Virus record (IMG/VR): IMGVR_UViG_3300020183_000055
Location: 1 to 64,000 of that record
DNA length: 64,000 nt
Source of the DNA: a virus
Reading direction: 5' to 3' (one strand)
Shown here: one piece after another, positions 6,743 through 15,088 of the stretch
How positions within the stretch are numbered: position 1 is the stretch's first letter
Layout of the letters: every line of letters starts with the position of its first letter
Notes under the pieces: generated by a model
Seen by the model: only the letters and a program-made list of their open reading frames with translations
Databases searched by the model: none
What the model was told of the DNA's origin: nothing
Made by a program: the position numbers and the translations under genes

Positions 6743-9175
6743 ATGAAAAGATTAAGCAAATTATATTCAAAACGTTTGAGTGAAGCAAACGATGAATTCG
6801 AAAATGAGGATGGTAATGAGAATCGTCCCGAAGGCCAAGGCGGAGTAGGAGGAGGTACGGTTTGGAAAAGTTTTGGTGTTGATTTAACTGAAGAGGCAAG
6901 AGAGGGAAGAATAGATCCGGTGATAGGAAGAGAAAAAGAACTGGACCAAGTTTTACTCATTTTGGCTAGAAAAACAAAAGATAATCCAGTTTTGATTGGA
7001 GAGCCTGGGGTTGGAAAAACTGCCGTAGTAGAAAAACTAGCTTTACTCATGGCTAGTCCTCAATGTCCAAATTTCTTGAAAGGAACATCTTTATTAATGT
7101 TGAATTTAAATCAAGCCATGTCATCTCCTGCCTGGGGTCAGCTTCTGGAAGAGATAGAGTCAGAACCATTAATTTTGTTTATGGACGAAATTCATTCCTT
7201 AAGCGAAAAACTTTATGATCCTTTGAAACCTCTTCTTGCAAGAAGACAACTTCATTTAATTGGTGCTTCTACTTTGGGGGAATATAGAAATTCTATAGAA
7301 AAGGATGGAGCGATGGAAAGAAGATTCCAGAAGGTTATGGTAAATGAACCTTCTTACGAAGAATGTATGGAAATTTTGAGGGGAATTCAAAATAAATACG
7401 AGCAATTTCACAACGTAAAGTACACAGAAGAAGCTCTAGAATCATTTTATAAACTTTCACAAAGATACATCACCGACAGATTTTTGCCGGATAAAGCAAT
7501 CGATTTGATGGATGAAACGGGAGCAAAAATTCGAATGTCTGCCGGGGGAAACCCCAAAGCATTATCGCTGGAAGAAACCCGTCAAGATCTAATTAAACGT
7601 ATAGAATCTGAATCTAAAAAAGGAAACTATGATCTAGCAGCACAATTAGACGATGATAAAAGAGAAATCGAATCACAGCTAACACAAATGTCAAAAAATG
7701 GAGAAATGGGGGAGAGAGTAGATATTACCAGGGATATGGCTGAGGAATTGGTGGCTAAAAAGACAGGAATACCTGTTCAAACTATGAAGAAATCAGATAA
7801 AGCCTCTTTGAAAGAGCTTGCGAGGAATTTGAAGGCAAAAGTAATAGGACAGGACGATGCAGTTGATACTGTAGTGAAAACAGTTAGAAGAAATAGTGTT
7901 GGTTTGAAAGATCCAAACCGACCAGGGGGGGTTTTTTTATTTGTTGGACCCACCGGAACTGGTAAAACATACTTGGTCAAAAAATTAGCAGAGGAAATTT
8001 TTGGTTCCGAAAAAGCGATAATTCGTTTTGATATGGCTGAATTTGCAGCGGAACACGAAGGATCGAAATTAATAGGAGCCCCTCCTGGATTTGTTGGTTA
8101 TGGCCAGGGAGGCCAACTCACCGAAAAGGTAAGAAGACAACCATATTCTTTGATTTTACTTGATGAGATAGAAAAAGCTTCTAAAACAGTTTTGCAATCT
8201 CTTTTGGGCGTATTTGAAGATGGAAGAATGACGGATGGGGAAGGTAGAACTGTAGATTTTAAGAATACGGTTATTATAATGACATCAAACGCCGGTATGA
8301 AGCCTCAAGAAGATCCCAAATCGGCGGAAAGAACCAAAATCGGGGGATTTACTTCATCAAATTCAGAAAAATCTGGGGGAGGAGAAACGAAAGAACAGAT
8401 GAGGGAAAGGATCCTACAGGCATTGAAAACAGAAAAAAAATTCTCTCCAGAATTTTTAAATAGAATTGATGATATTGTGATCTTTCAACCAATATCAGAA
8501 GAAGCAATTAAAGGAATAGCAACAGCAGAATTGCAAAAAGTATCAGAAAGATTAAAAGACACTCAAAAGATTGAACTTGTTTGGGGTAATTCAGTTTATA
8601 AATTACTTGTTAAATATGGATTTGACCCAAGTATGGGAGCAAGACCTATGAAAAGAGCAATTAGAAGATATATCGAAGATCCAATTGCTTCTTATTTGAT
8701 TGAGGATGATGTGGAAGAAGGGACAAAGATCAAAGTTGATTATGACGTTGTTAAAGACGAACTAGTAATCAATGGGAAGCATCTTTCGGAAATTGTTCAG
8801 GAATCAAATACAAGATTCGTACAAAAGAAATTTTCTCTGTTTGAATCTAATTCATTCAGAAGAGTCACTAGTTTCTCGGAATTTAAATCTTCGAGAATTA
8901 ACGAGGCAGAACCAGCAAGACAACCAGAAAAAGAAGAGGAGAAGGAAACCCCTTACAAACCACAAGTTCCTACAAGACCGAAAAGAGATCCAAAGCCCCT
9001 ACCTCCTCCAGACCCTGGTCCGAAGCCAGAGCCAAAGCCTAACCCAAGACCAAGTCATATTCCATTAATTACACCTCCAGGACAGCGACAAGGGCCAGTG
9101 GCAAAAACAAAAAAACCAAACGAAATGGATGTGGTAAAAAGATATCTGAGAGAACTTAGAATGAGAAAAAAATAA
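6743..9175 (+). CDS. ClpC-like AAA+ unfoldase with head-targeting-like N-terminus
   Basis: An 810-residue HSP100 ATPase with two AAA+ modules: D1 Walker A GEPGVGKT (86-93) and Walker B LILFMDE (143-149); D2 Walker A GPTGTGKT (402-409), pore-loop GYGQGG (452-457) and Walker B LILLDE (470-475). A UVR-like middle segment (about 288-316) and an IGGF tripeptide-like loop (533-536), where ClpA and ClpC bind ClpP, point to ClpC rather than ClpB. The usual N-terminal substrate domain is missing; instead the protein starts MKRLSKLYSKRLSEAND. After D2 comes a second motif (TSFSEFKSSRINEAE, 709-723) and a Pro/Lys-rich tail of about 85 residues. It may unfold host proteins for the host ClpP or act in head assembly. 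It leads the plus-strand block. Confidence 0.92.
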   Translation: MKRLSKLYSKRLSEANDEFENEDGNENRPEGQGGVGGGTVWKSFGVDLTEEAREGRIDPVIGREKELDQVLLILARKTKDNPVLIGEPGVGKTAVVEKLALLMASPQCPNFLKGTSLLMLNLNQAMSSPAWGQLLEEIESEPLILFMDEIHSLSEKLYDPLKPLLARRQLHLIGASTLGEYRNSIEKDGAMERRFQKVMVNEPSYEECMEILRGIQNKYEQFHNVKYTEEALESFYKLSQRYITDRFLPDKAIDLMDETGAKIRMSAGGNPKALSLEETRQDLIKRIESESKKGNYDLAAQLDDDKREIESQLTQMSKNGEMGERVDITRDMAEELVAKKTGIPVQTMKKSDKASLKELARNLKAKVIGQDDAVDTVVKTVRRNSVGLKDPNRPGGVFLFVGPTGTGKTYLVKKLAEEIFGSEKAIIRFDMAEFAAEHEGSKLIGAPPGFVGYGQGGQLTEKVRRQPYSLILLDEIEKASKTVLQSLLGVFEDGRMTDGEGRTVDFKNTVIIMTSNAGMKPQEDPKSAERTKIGGFTSSNSEKSGGGETKEQMRERILQALKTEKKFSPEFLNRIDDIVIFQPISEEAIKGIATAELQKVSERLKDTQKIELVWGNSVYKLLVKYGFDPSMGARPMKRAIRRYIEDPIASYLIEDDVEEGTKIKVDYDVVKDELVINGKHLSEIVQESNTRFVQKKFSLFESNSFRRVTSFSEFKSSRINEAEPARQPEKEEEKETPYKPQVPTRPKRDPKPLPPPDPGPKPEPKPNPRPSHIPLITPPGQRQGPVAKTKKPNEMDVVKRYLRELRMRKK

Positions 9176-9182
9176 AAAACAG

Positions 9183-10208
9183 ATGTCAAAAACAAATAGA
9201 ATTTATTCTTTCTTGTCATTTAACGAAGCAGTTAGGGTAAAGGACATGACTTCAATTCCTAAGGGTTACTTGGATTCAATTACTCAGAGGGCCAAGACGA
9301 GATTGAATATAGCCAATCAGCCAGAGGGTGGATACGGAGCAGGACAAGCAGGTTCGGAAATGATGTCTAATTTTTCTAGATCTGCGCAACTTTCTCGGGG
9401 TCACGAAAAGGAATTGGAAGATTTAGCCACACGAGTAATTACCAAGTTATATAAACCCATTTTGGATTTTTATGACATAAAGTTGGACATAAAAATGTCA
9501 ACAGGTCCAGAAATGAGAAGATTTATCGATTCGGGCTTCAGGAAGACAGATGCCAACGAAGGTCCACCTCCAGGGAAAACAAGAGCTGTTATTAGGGCAA
9601 GAGGAGCGGATTTTTCAATGTTGATCCACGAAACTGTGAAGGGAATTTGGAGGGCTTTGTCACAGAATGCTGAGTCTGGGGACAGAGAACTCGATGCAGC
9701 AGTCGAATCACAATTTAGGCTTTCTGATGAACCTGATGAATGGAGATATGGACCTGAAGTAGCAAAAGATCTGAAAGATTTTATTTTTGTAAACCCCAAA
9801 GTTGAAATTTACGACAACCTCGCTGAAGAACTTTGGAGATACATGATCAATCCACAAGTTCTACCCTCAGAAGAGTTTTTAAATTTGATGTCTGGTATTT
9901 TGGATAAAACTCCAACCGCCAGAAAACAAATTGATGAACTAATCGATGTTGTAATTGAAAGAGTAGGAGAAAGAGATTTATGGTTAAAACAAGAATATGA
10001 ATATCAAGCACAGGAAGAAGAGTATAGAAAGAAACAGGAGGCTTATGATGAATATCTTGCTGCCGAAAAAGGGGAAGAAATCCCAAGAAATTTCTCTACA
10101 ATGAATCGAGAACAATTGAAAGAAATTGTAAGAAAAGCTAAAGAAGAAAATGATTTTGCAACTTTGAAACAAGTACTAGATTTCTTGAAAAATAACCCGA
10201 TGACATGA
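9183..10208 (+). CDS. Hypothetical protein with head-targeting-like N-terminus
   Basis: A 341-residue protein of no family I recognise. It begins MSKTNRIYSFLSFNEAVRVK, fitting the shared (F-x-x-F)-(x-N-E-A) motif that could be cut after Glu. The middle is globular (about 60-240) and contains MLIHETVKGIWRAL, a HExxxG string reminiscent of, but not equal to, a zincin HExxH. The C-terminal third is highly charged and helical. It follows the ClpC-like gene by 7 nt and ends in an ATGA overlap with the next gene, so the genes from 6743 to 11100 form an operon. It might be a substrate adaptor or partner of the unfoldase. Confidence 0.8.
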   Translation: MSKTNRIYSFLSFNEAVRVKDMTSIPKGYLDSITQRAKTRLNIANQPEGGYGAGQAGSEMMSNFSRSAQLSRGHEKELEDLATRVITKLYKPILDFYDIKLDIKMSTGPEMRRFIDSGFRKTDANEGPPPGKTRAVIRARGADFSMLIHETVKGIWRALSQNAESGDRELDAAVESQFRLSDEPDEWRYGPEVAKDLKDFIFVNPKVEIYDNLAEELWRYMINPQVLPSEEFLNLMSGILDKTPTARKQIDELIDVVIERVGERDLWLKQEYEYQAQEEEYRKKQEAYDEYLAAEKGEEIPRNFSTMNREQLKEIVRKAKEENDFATLKQVLDFLKNNPMT

Positions 10209-10483
10209 AAAAATTGATGACCGAGATTGAAAAAAGAAAAATGATTAATCTTATCCAACAAGGGGAGGCTAAAAACACCAAAAGAATTTTGGTCATGCCA
10301 GAAGTTAAACAAGAGCTGAATAGGATTCTCGGAGAAGAGAAAGGTAAAGAATTGGCCGATTGCCTACTAAATTTAGCAACAGCGGCTGACAAATTGGATT
10401 GGCTCATGCCAACAGAACAAAGAGGAGCACAAATGCAACATGGATCTGGATTTGCAGGAGCAGTAGATATAGACTGGGAATAA
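10205..10483 (+). CDS. Hypothetical protein (92 aa)
   Basis: A 92-residue, mostly helical protein with a basic N-terminal half and a Gly/Asp-rich C-terminus (GSGFAGAVDIDWE). Its ATG overlaps the stop of the preceding gene by 4 nt, so translation is probably coupled. It lies between a protein of unknown role and a metallopeptidase in the plus-strand operon. No motif is recognised. Confidence 0.75.
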   Translation: MKKLMTEIEKRKMINLIQQGEAKNTKRILVMPEVKQELNRILGEEKGKELADCLLNLATAADKLDWLMPTEQRGAQMQHGSGFAGAVDIDWE

Positions 10484-10494
10484 AATTTTCAAAC

Positions 10495-11100
10495 ATGAAA
10501 CACGTTAGAAATTACCTATCATTCAACAAAATCAACGAATCAAGTCAAGAATTTGAAATTCTTTCTTCATTACCACCTGCTATAGACATTTCGGAATTCA
10601 CAAGAAGAATAGGTTTAAATGAAAATGAGGGGGAAAGATACACAGAACTTTGGACACAGGAAAGACCAAATTTCAAAATCCATTTTTTCCCATTCGAAAC
10701 CCAATTTCCAATATTAGGAGTATTTTTTTACGGAGAAGACGTTTGTATAAATAGCAAAGCTTTAGGACCTCCTCATATAAAAGCATTCATAGCCTTACAC
10801 GAATCAAGACACTGTGATCAATATTCCGATGGAATATTTGAGCCTCAATATTTTCAAACAGTTGTGGATGGAAATGAACAACAATTTTTAACAAATTATA
10901 GAATTCTAGAAGAAGATGCAAACACATTTGCTTTAGAAACTCTCACTGATTATGGTTTCGGAAATTTTGTTAGGTTTGAAGAAAGAAGAATAAGGGGAAA
11001 TGAAAATATGGGTCCGAAAATTTATCAAATGATGTCACAAGATATAGAAAGAACTGGTTCAACCTCTATGGCTGAATTGTTAGCAAGTCAAATATTGTAA
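10495..11100 (+). CDS. Putative zinc metallopeptidase (HExxH)
   Basis: A 201-residue protein with the zincin motif HESRH at residues 102-106 (AFIALHESRHCDQYSDG) and a downstream acidic cluster EEDANTFA at 139-146 that could give the third zinc ligand, as in gluzincins. The N-terminus, MKHVRNYLSFNKINESSQEF, carries the shared head-targeting-like motif with a possible cut at INE/S, so the peptidase might be packaged and delivered with DNA. The frame is open further upstream, but the ATG at 10495 is used because it lies after the previous stop and starts with the shared motif. It is last in the plus-strand operon. No signal peptide is seen. Confidence 0.7.
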   Translation: MKHVRNYLSFNKINESSQEFEILSSLPPAIDISEFTRRIGLNENEGERYTELWTQERPNFKIHFFPFETQFPILGVFFYGEDVCINSKALGPPHIKAFIALHESRHCDQYSDGIFEPQYFQTVVDGNEQQFLTNYRILEEDANTFALETLTDYGFGNFVRFEERRIRGNENMGPKIYQMMSQDIERTGSTSMAELLASQIL

Positions 11101-11150
11101 ACTTATTCCTTTGGACAATTTATAAATCGTATTAATTACCTTTTTACCGT

Positions 11151-12809
11151 TTATAACCCCACCAATCTTGTAACGGAATCTTTCACTTCATCTTCATCCT
11201 TTGCCAAGGCTATAACTGCCTCCACTCTTTGTCTGGTTTCATCGCTTTCCCCTGTACTTTGTTTATTTTGTGAGGTTTCTCCAAATCTCTCTTTTGCTTT
11301 TTGTATTAGGGCAAAAACTTTATCTGTTGATTCCAATATTTCTAGCTTTTCATCTGGTGTTAATTTGGGCAAAATGAATTCTTTAAAAATAGATAAAGAT
11401 GCTAAACTGTGAACTCCGGATTTTAAATATACTTCTTTAAGAGAATTCAATAATTGTCCGTTCTCGGATTCGAGTACTTCAGTAACAACTCCTAAAATGC
11501 CGTTCCATTCTTCTTGTGAAATATTCCCACCCAAATTTTGCCCTGCAACATCCCATAGAGCTCTTCCCAATACATTGTTTTTATTGGCACTTTTTTTACC
11601 AATTGCTTTTATTTTCTCTAAAGTTTTTTTCGTCATGATTTCAATCGGAATTACGTACTCTAAAGTTTTACAAAGATCTTCTGGGTAACCTAAACCTTTA
11701 AAATGGTGGTATATGGATTTTTCTGAATTTTGATGCATAATTCTACGGTCATTTTTATCATGTGAAGCAGTAACTCTTCCATTATATTTGATAGTAGTTC
11801 CAGTGAGATAATAAACATCAGATACAGGCAAATCAAGATTGAAAATGTTGATTTGGAGTCCTGGATCACTTTGGTTTCCTGCATATGAACCCCAATAGCC
11901 TCTATTTATACACCAGTTGGCTATAGCACATAAATCTTTTTGTGCTTGTTCTGTTCTACAAGACAAAACCAAATAGGGGGGTTCGTCATATACAATTCCA
12001 ACCTGGGGTGAAAGAGATCTGATTTTTTCTATAATTTCTTGATAAGATGAATCATTGAGAGCTTTTAGAGTGTTTTCAGCTTTTAGAATGAAACCTTCAA
12101 TATCTACTTCTCGTTCATAGGCTTTGAGTTTTTGTAGGAAAACGTTTGATGGCAATTTATCTTTGTAGGTGCCAATTTTTGCGGCTTCCATATCGAATTT
12201 TCTGAAAGAATTTCCTAAGTCGTATAAAGCCTGTTGTTTTTCTGGGGAGAGCTGTTTGAATTGTTTTTTGTATTTTTCGGTTAATCTGTCTATAAAATAT
12301 TTTCCTTTTTGGTTCAATTCCACAGTTCTAATTGCATCTGCTAGTGATTCAAATCCAGTAATCTGACCTTGTTCTGTCGGTCTAGAAGCATACTGATCTA
12401 CTGACATAGGCAATCTTTCGATCAAAACTTTTCTAGTTTTTAGCCAACCAAGAAGTTGACTGATGCTACTTATTTCTCTTTGATTTTGCTCGTCATCTCC
12501 GAAAAATTTTTCTGAATCGAAATTGTTGATTTCATTCCGAAATCCGATGGGAATTTCCTGGTTGAAATGAAATTTAACCATGGGAAGTGCATAACCTGTC
12601 ATGTCTTTTGTCAGCTCCATAATTTCGAGAAACTGTTTGTTTTCCAGGGCCTTTTTTTTATCCTCTTCTGTTAAATCAGCTGGTGCTATTTCTTTCCCCC
12701 GGGCTAGTCTCTTCACCATGAAAGACTTTGCTGCATCTACATTTTCAACGAGATATCCCTCTGTTTTGTAATTTTTCCAATTCGAAAAGTTATGTATGTA
12801 AGTTAACAT
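11151..12809 (-). CDS. Hypothetical protein, tandem paralogue A
   Basis: A 552-residue protein, a close paralogue of the next gene. It begins MLTYIHNFSNWKNYKTEGYL, a variant of the shared N-terminal motif (possible cut after TE or VE). A central segment (about 290-400) holds ANWCINRGYWGSYAGN, then IFNLDLPVSDVYYLTGTT and a D-K-N-D block. This pattern resembles the (T/N)WC(T/I) domains found in many phage proteins, which have no established function. The remainder is helical and charged. It converges with the zincin gene, with 50 nt between stops and no clear terminator. The role is unknown; its size, duplication and N-terminus suggest packaged internal head proteins. Confidence 0.8.
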   Translation of the reverse strand: MLTYIHNFSNWKNYKTEGYLVENVDAAKSFMVKRLARGKEIAPADLTEEDKKKALENKQFLEIMELTKDMTGYALPMVKFHFNQEIPIGFRNEINNFDSEKFFGDDEQNQREISSISQLLGWLKTRKVLIERLPMSVDQYASRPTEQGQITGFESLADAIRTVELNQKGKYFIDRLTEKYKKQFKQLSPEKQQALYDLGNSFRKFDMEAAKIGTYKDKLPSNVFLQKLKAYEREVDIEGFILKAENTLKALNDSSYQEIIEKIRSLSPQVGIVYDEPPYLVLSCRTEQAQKDLCAIANWCINRGYWGSYAGNQSDPGLQINIFNLDLPVSDVYYLTGTTIKYNGRVTASHDKNDRRIMHQNSEKSIYHHFKGLGYPEDLCKTLEYVIPIEIMTKKTLEKIKAIGKKSANKNNVLGRALWDVAGQNLGGNISQEEWNGILGVVTEVLESENGQLLNSLKEVYLKSGVHSLASLSIFKEFILPKLTPDEKLEILESTDKVFALIQKAKERFGETSQNKQSTGESDETRQRVEAVIALAKDEDEVKDSVTRLVGL

Positions 12810-12830
12810 ATTTATATGTATTATTTTCTA

Positions 12831-14474
12831 TCACCCGATCAATATTTTCAGAGAATCTTTTACTTCTTTTTCATGATCTAACAATGCTAAAGTAGTTTCT
12901 AACTTAATTTGGATTTCATCTTGGGATTGATTAATCCCTGTATTTTTCCATATTCTTTGTAGGCCTTGGAACTGTTTAAAAATTTTATCAGTTGCTACCA
13001 AAACTTGTTGCTTTTCATCTTGTGTTAGTTTTGGAAAAATGAATTGTTCAAAAATAGATAAAGATGCTAAACTATGAACCCCAGCTTCTAAATATATTTT
13101 TTTAAGAGAATTAAATAATTGTCCGTCCTCTGATTGAAGTACTTCGGCAACAACGTCTAAAATTCCGTTCCATTCTTCTTGTAAAATCATCCTATCTAAT
13201 TTTTGCCCTGCAACATCCCATAGAGCTTTTCCCAGAGCATTGTTTTTATTGGCACTTTTTTTACCAATTGCTTTTATTTTCTCTAAAGTTTTTTTCGTCA
13301 TGATTTCAATCGGAATTACGTACTCTAAAGTTTTACAAAGATCTTCTGGGTAACCTAAACCTTTGAAATGGTCGTATATGGATTTTCTTGAATCTGCATG
13401 AAAGATATTATTATTGTTTTTATCAGAAGAATGAGTAACTCTTCCATCGTATGTAATAGTAGTTCCAGTTAAATAATGAACATCAGATACAGGCAAATCA
13501 AGATTGAAAATGTTGATTTGGATCCCCGGATTGTTTACGTTTCCTGCATATGAACCCCATCTACCATTATTTATACACCAGTTGGCTATAGAACATAAAT
13601 CTATCTGTGCTTGTTCTGTTCTACAAGACAAAACCAAATAGGGGGGTTCGTCATATACAATTCCAACCTGGGGTGAAAGAGATCTGATTTTTTCTATGAT
13701 ATCTTGATAAGATGCATTATTCAGAGATTTCAAATTAGCTTGAGCTTTTAGAATAAAACCTTCGATATCTACTACTTTTTCATATGCTTTGATTTTTGAA
13801 ATGAAAGAATTCGATGGAAATTCTTTTTTTTCCTTTCCAATTGCTGCTGCTTCCATATCGAATTTTCTGAAAGAATTTCCTATGTCGTATAAAGCCTGTT
13901 GTTTTTCTGGGGAGAGCTGTTTGAATTGTTTTTTGTATTTTTCGGTTAATCTGTCTATAAAATATTTTCCTTTTTGGTTCAATTCCACAGTTCTAATTGC
14001 ATCTGCTAGTGATTCAAATCCATTGATTTGACCTGGTTCTGTCGGTCGAGAAGCATACTGATCTACTGACATAGGCAATCTCTCGATCAAAACTTTTCTC
14101 GTTTTCAGCCAACCAAGAAGTTGGCTAATGTTACTTATTTCTCTTCGGTTTTGCTCGTCATCTCCGAAGAATTTTTCTGGATCGAAATTGTTAATTTCAT
14201 TCCGAAATCCAATAGGAATTTCTTGGTCGAAATGAAATTTAACCATGGGAAGTGCATAACCTGTCATGTCTTTTACTAAATCCATAATTTCGAGAAACTG
14301 TTTGTTTTCTAAGGCCTTTTTTTTATCCTCAGGTGACAAATCAGATGGTGCTATTTCTTTTTCCCTGGCTAGTTTCTTCACCATGAAAGACTTTGCTGCA
14401 TCTACATTTTCAACAAGATATCCTTCGGATTTGTAATTTTTCCAATTTGAAAAGTTATGTATGTAAGTTAACAT
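12831..14474 (-). CDS. Hypothetical protein, tandem paralogue B
   Basis: A 547-residue paralogue of the gene at 11151, nearly identical over long stretches (for example KQLSPEKQQALYDIGNSFRK and PPYLVLSCRTEQAQ) but divergent in the C-terminal 50 residues and around 225-260. The WC segment reads ANWCINNGRWGSYAGN. Strong similarity at DNA level shows a recent tandem duplication. It has a good GATATATA element 14 nt upstream; the gap to paralogue A is only 21 nt, so both may be read from one promoter. The function is unknown. Confidence 0.82.
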   Translation of the reverse strand: MLTYIHNFSNWKNYKSEGYLVENVDAAKSFMVKKLAREKEIAPSDLSPEDKKKALENKQFLEIMDLVKDMTGYALPMVKFHFDQEIPIGFRNEINNFDPEKFFGDDEQNRREISNISQLLGWLKTRKVLIERLPMSVDQYASRPTEPGQINGFESLADAIRTVELNQKGKYFIDRLTEKYKKQFKQLSPEKQQALYDIGNSFRKFDMEAAAIGKEKKEFPSNSFISKIKAYEKVVDIEGFILKAQANLKSLNNASYQDIIEKIRSLSPQVGIVYDEPPYLVLSCRTEQAQIDLCSIANWCINNGRWGSYAGNVNNPGIQINIFNLDLPVSDVHYLTGTTITYDGRVTHSSDKNNNNIFHADSRKSIYDHFKGLGYPEDLCKTLEYVIPIEIMTKKTLEKIKAIGKKSANKNNALGKALWDVAGQKLDRMILQEEWNGILDVVAEVLQSEDGQLFNSLKKIYLEAGVHSLASLSIFEQFIFPKLTQDEKQQVLVATDKIFKQFQGLQRIWKNTGINQSQDEIQIKLETTLALLDHEKEVKDSLKILIG

Positions 14475-14488
14475 TTTTTCAATTTTTT

Positions 14489-14496
14489 TATATATC
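14489..14496 (-). promoter_or_regulatory. Putative phage late promoter element (GATATATA)
   Basis: On the minus strand CTAAGATATATAAAAAA lies 14 nt before the ATG of paralogue B, a near match to the element before the ClpC-like gene. Confidence 0.5.
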
Positions 14497-14515
14497 TTAG
14501 AAATAATTCAAAATT

Positions 14516-15088
14516 TTATTTTTTGATTTTCCAACACTCAGATTTCTGTATCATCTCTAAAAGAGGTAAAGGAATAATAGGGATATCTTCTTTTGATGTA
14601 AACTCTTTTATACCTCCGTTCCACCATTCATATTTTTTGGATTTAAAGAAAGATGGAGAGGTAAAAACTCTATCTTTAGTCAGAACATCGAACCCTATCC
14701 CATCATATTGCAAAAAATGTTTGGTTTCTAATTTGGTTCCTGTATTTCTAAAGAAAATATGGAGTCCTCCATTCAGTGAATTTTCAATCAGAAATGTGTC
14801 TGGATTTAATCCCACTCTTTCCAAAAAGAAAAAGAAATTTTGGACAGAACCGGATGGGAGATGTTCTATATCCAAACAAATTAAATCAGAATTTTGAAGA
14901 AAAATTCCAAAGAAATTAACGTCGCTTGGAATATTTTCTTTAGAAAGTAACATTTCTGAATTCAACTTCACGAATTTTTTGGAAAGTTTCTTACTTCCCA
15001 ATTCGGCTTCTACCCTCATTACGAAAGAATCAATCCCAAAAGATTTCCATTTGAGAGCTTCATCGTACATCAATTCTACCTTTGACAT
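14516..15088 (-). CDS. Primase-polymerase (AEP)-like protein
   Basis: A 190-residue protein with an archaeo-eukaryotic primase pattern like the N-terminal domain of bifunctional Prim-Pol proteins: an acidic pair in LICLDIEHL (D73, E75), a conserved His in NSLNGGLHIFF (H110), and GFDVLTKDRVFTSPS (D134 and the SPS end). These match the hhhDh(D/E), sxH and hD motifs. There is no helicase or zinc domain. It might prime or fill in DNA during repair, besides the gp61-like primase elsewhere in the window. It overlaps the radical SAM gene upstream by one base (TGATG), so the two are translationally coupled. The second acid is Glu rather than Asp, so activity is not certain. Confidence 0.6.
   Translation of the reverse strand: MSKVELMYDEALKWKSFGIDSFVMRVEAELGSKKLSKKFVKLNSEMLLSKENIPSDVNFFGIFLQNSDLICLDIEHLPSGSVQNFFFFLERVGLNPDTFLIENSLNGGLHIFFRNTGTKLETKHFLQYDGIGFDVLTKDRVFTSPSFFKSKKYEWWNGGIKEFTSKEDIPIIPLPLLEMIQKSECWKIKK

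Noticed and set aside
9520-9660. HETVKG in the protein at 9183 as a zinc peptidase site
   Set aside because: It lacks the second His of HExxH and no third ligand is evident.
12795-12812. TATAAATA directly before the ATG of paralogue A (minus strand), like a T4 late promoter
   Set aside because: It abuts the ATG and differs from the element used elsewhere; the 21-nt gap after paralogue B suggests co-transcription.
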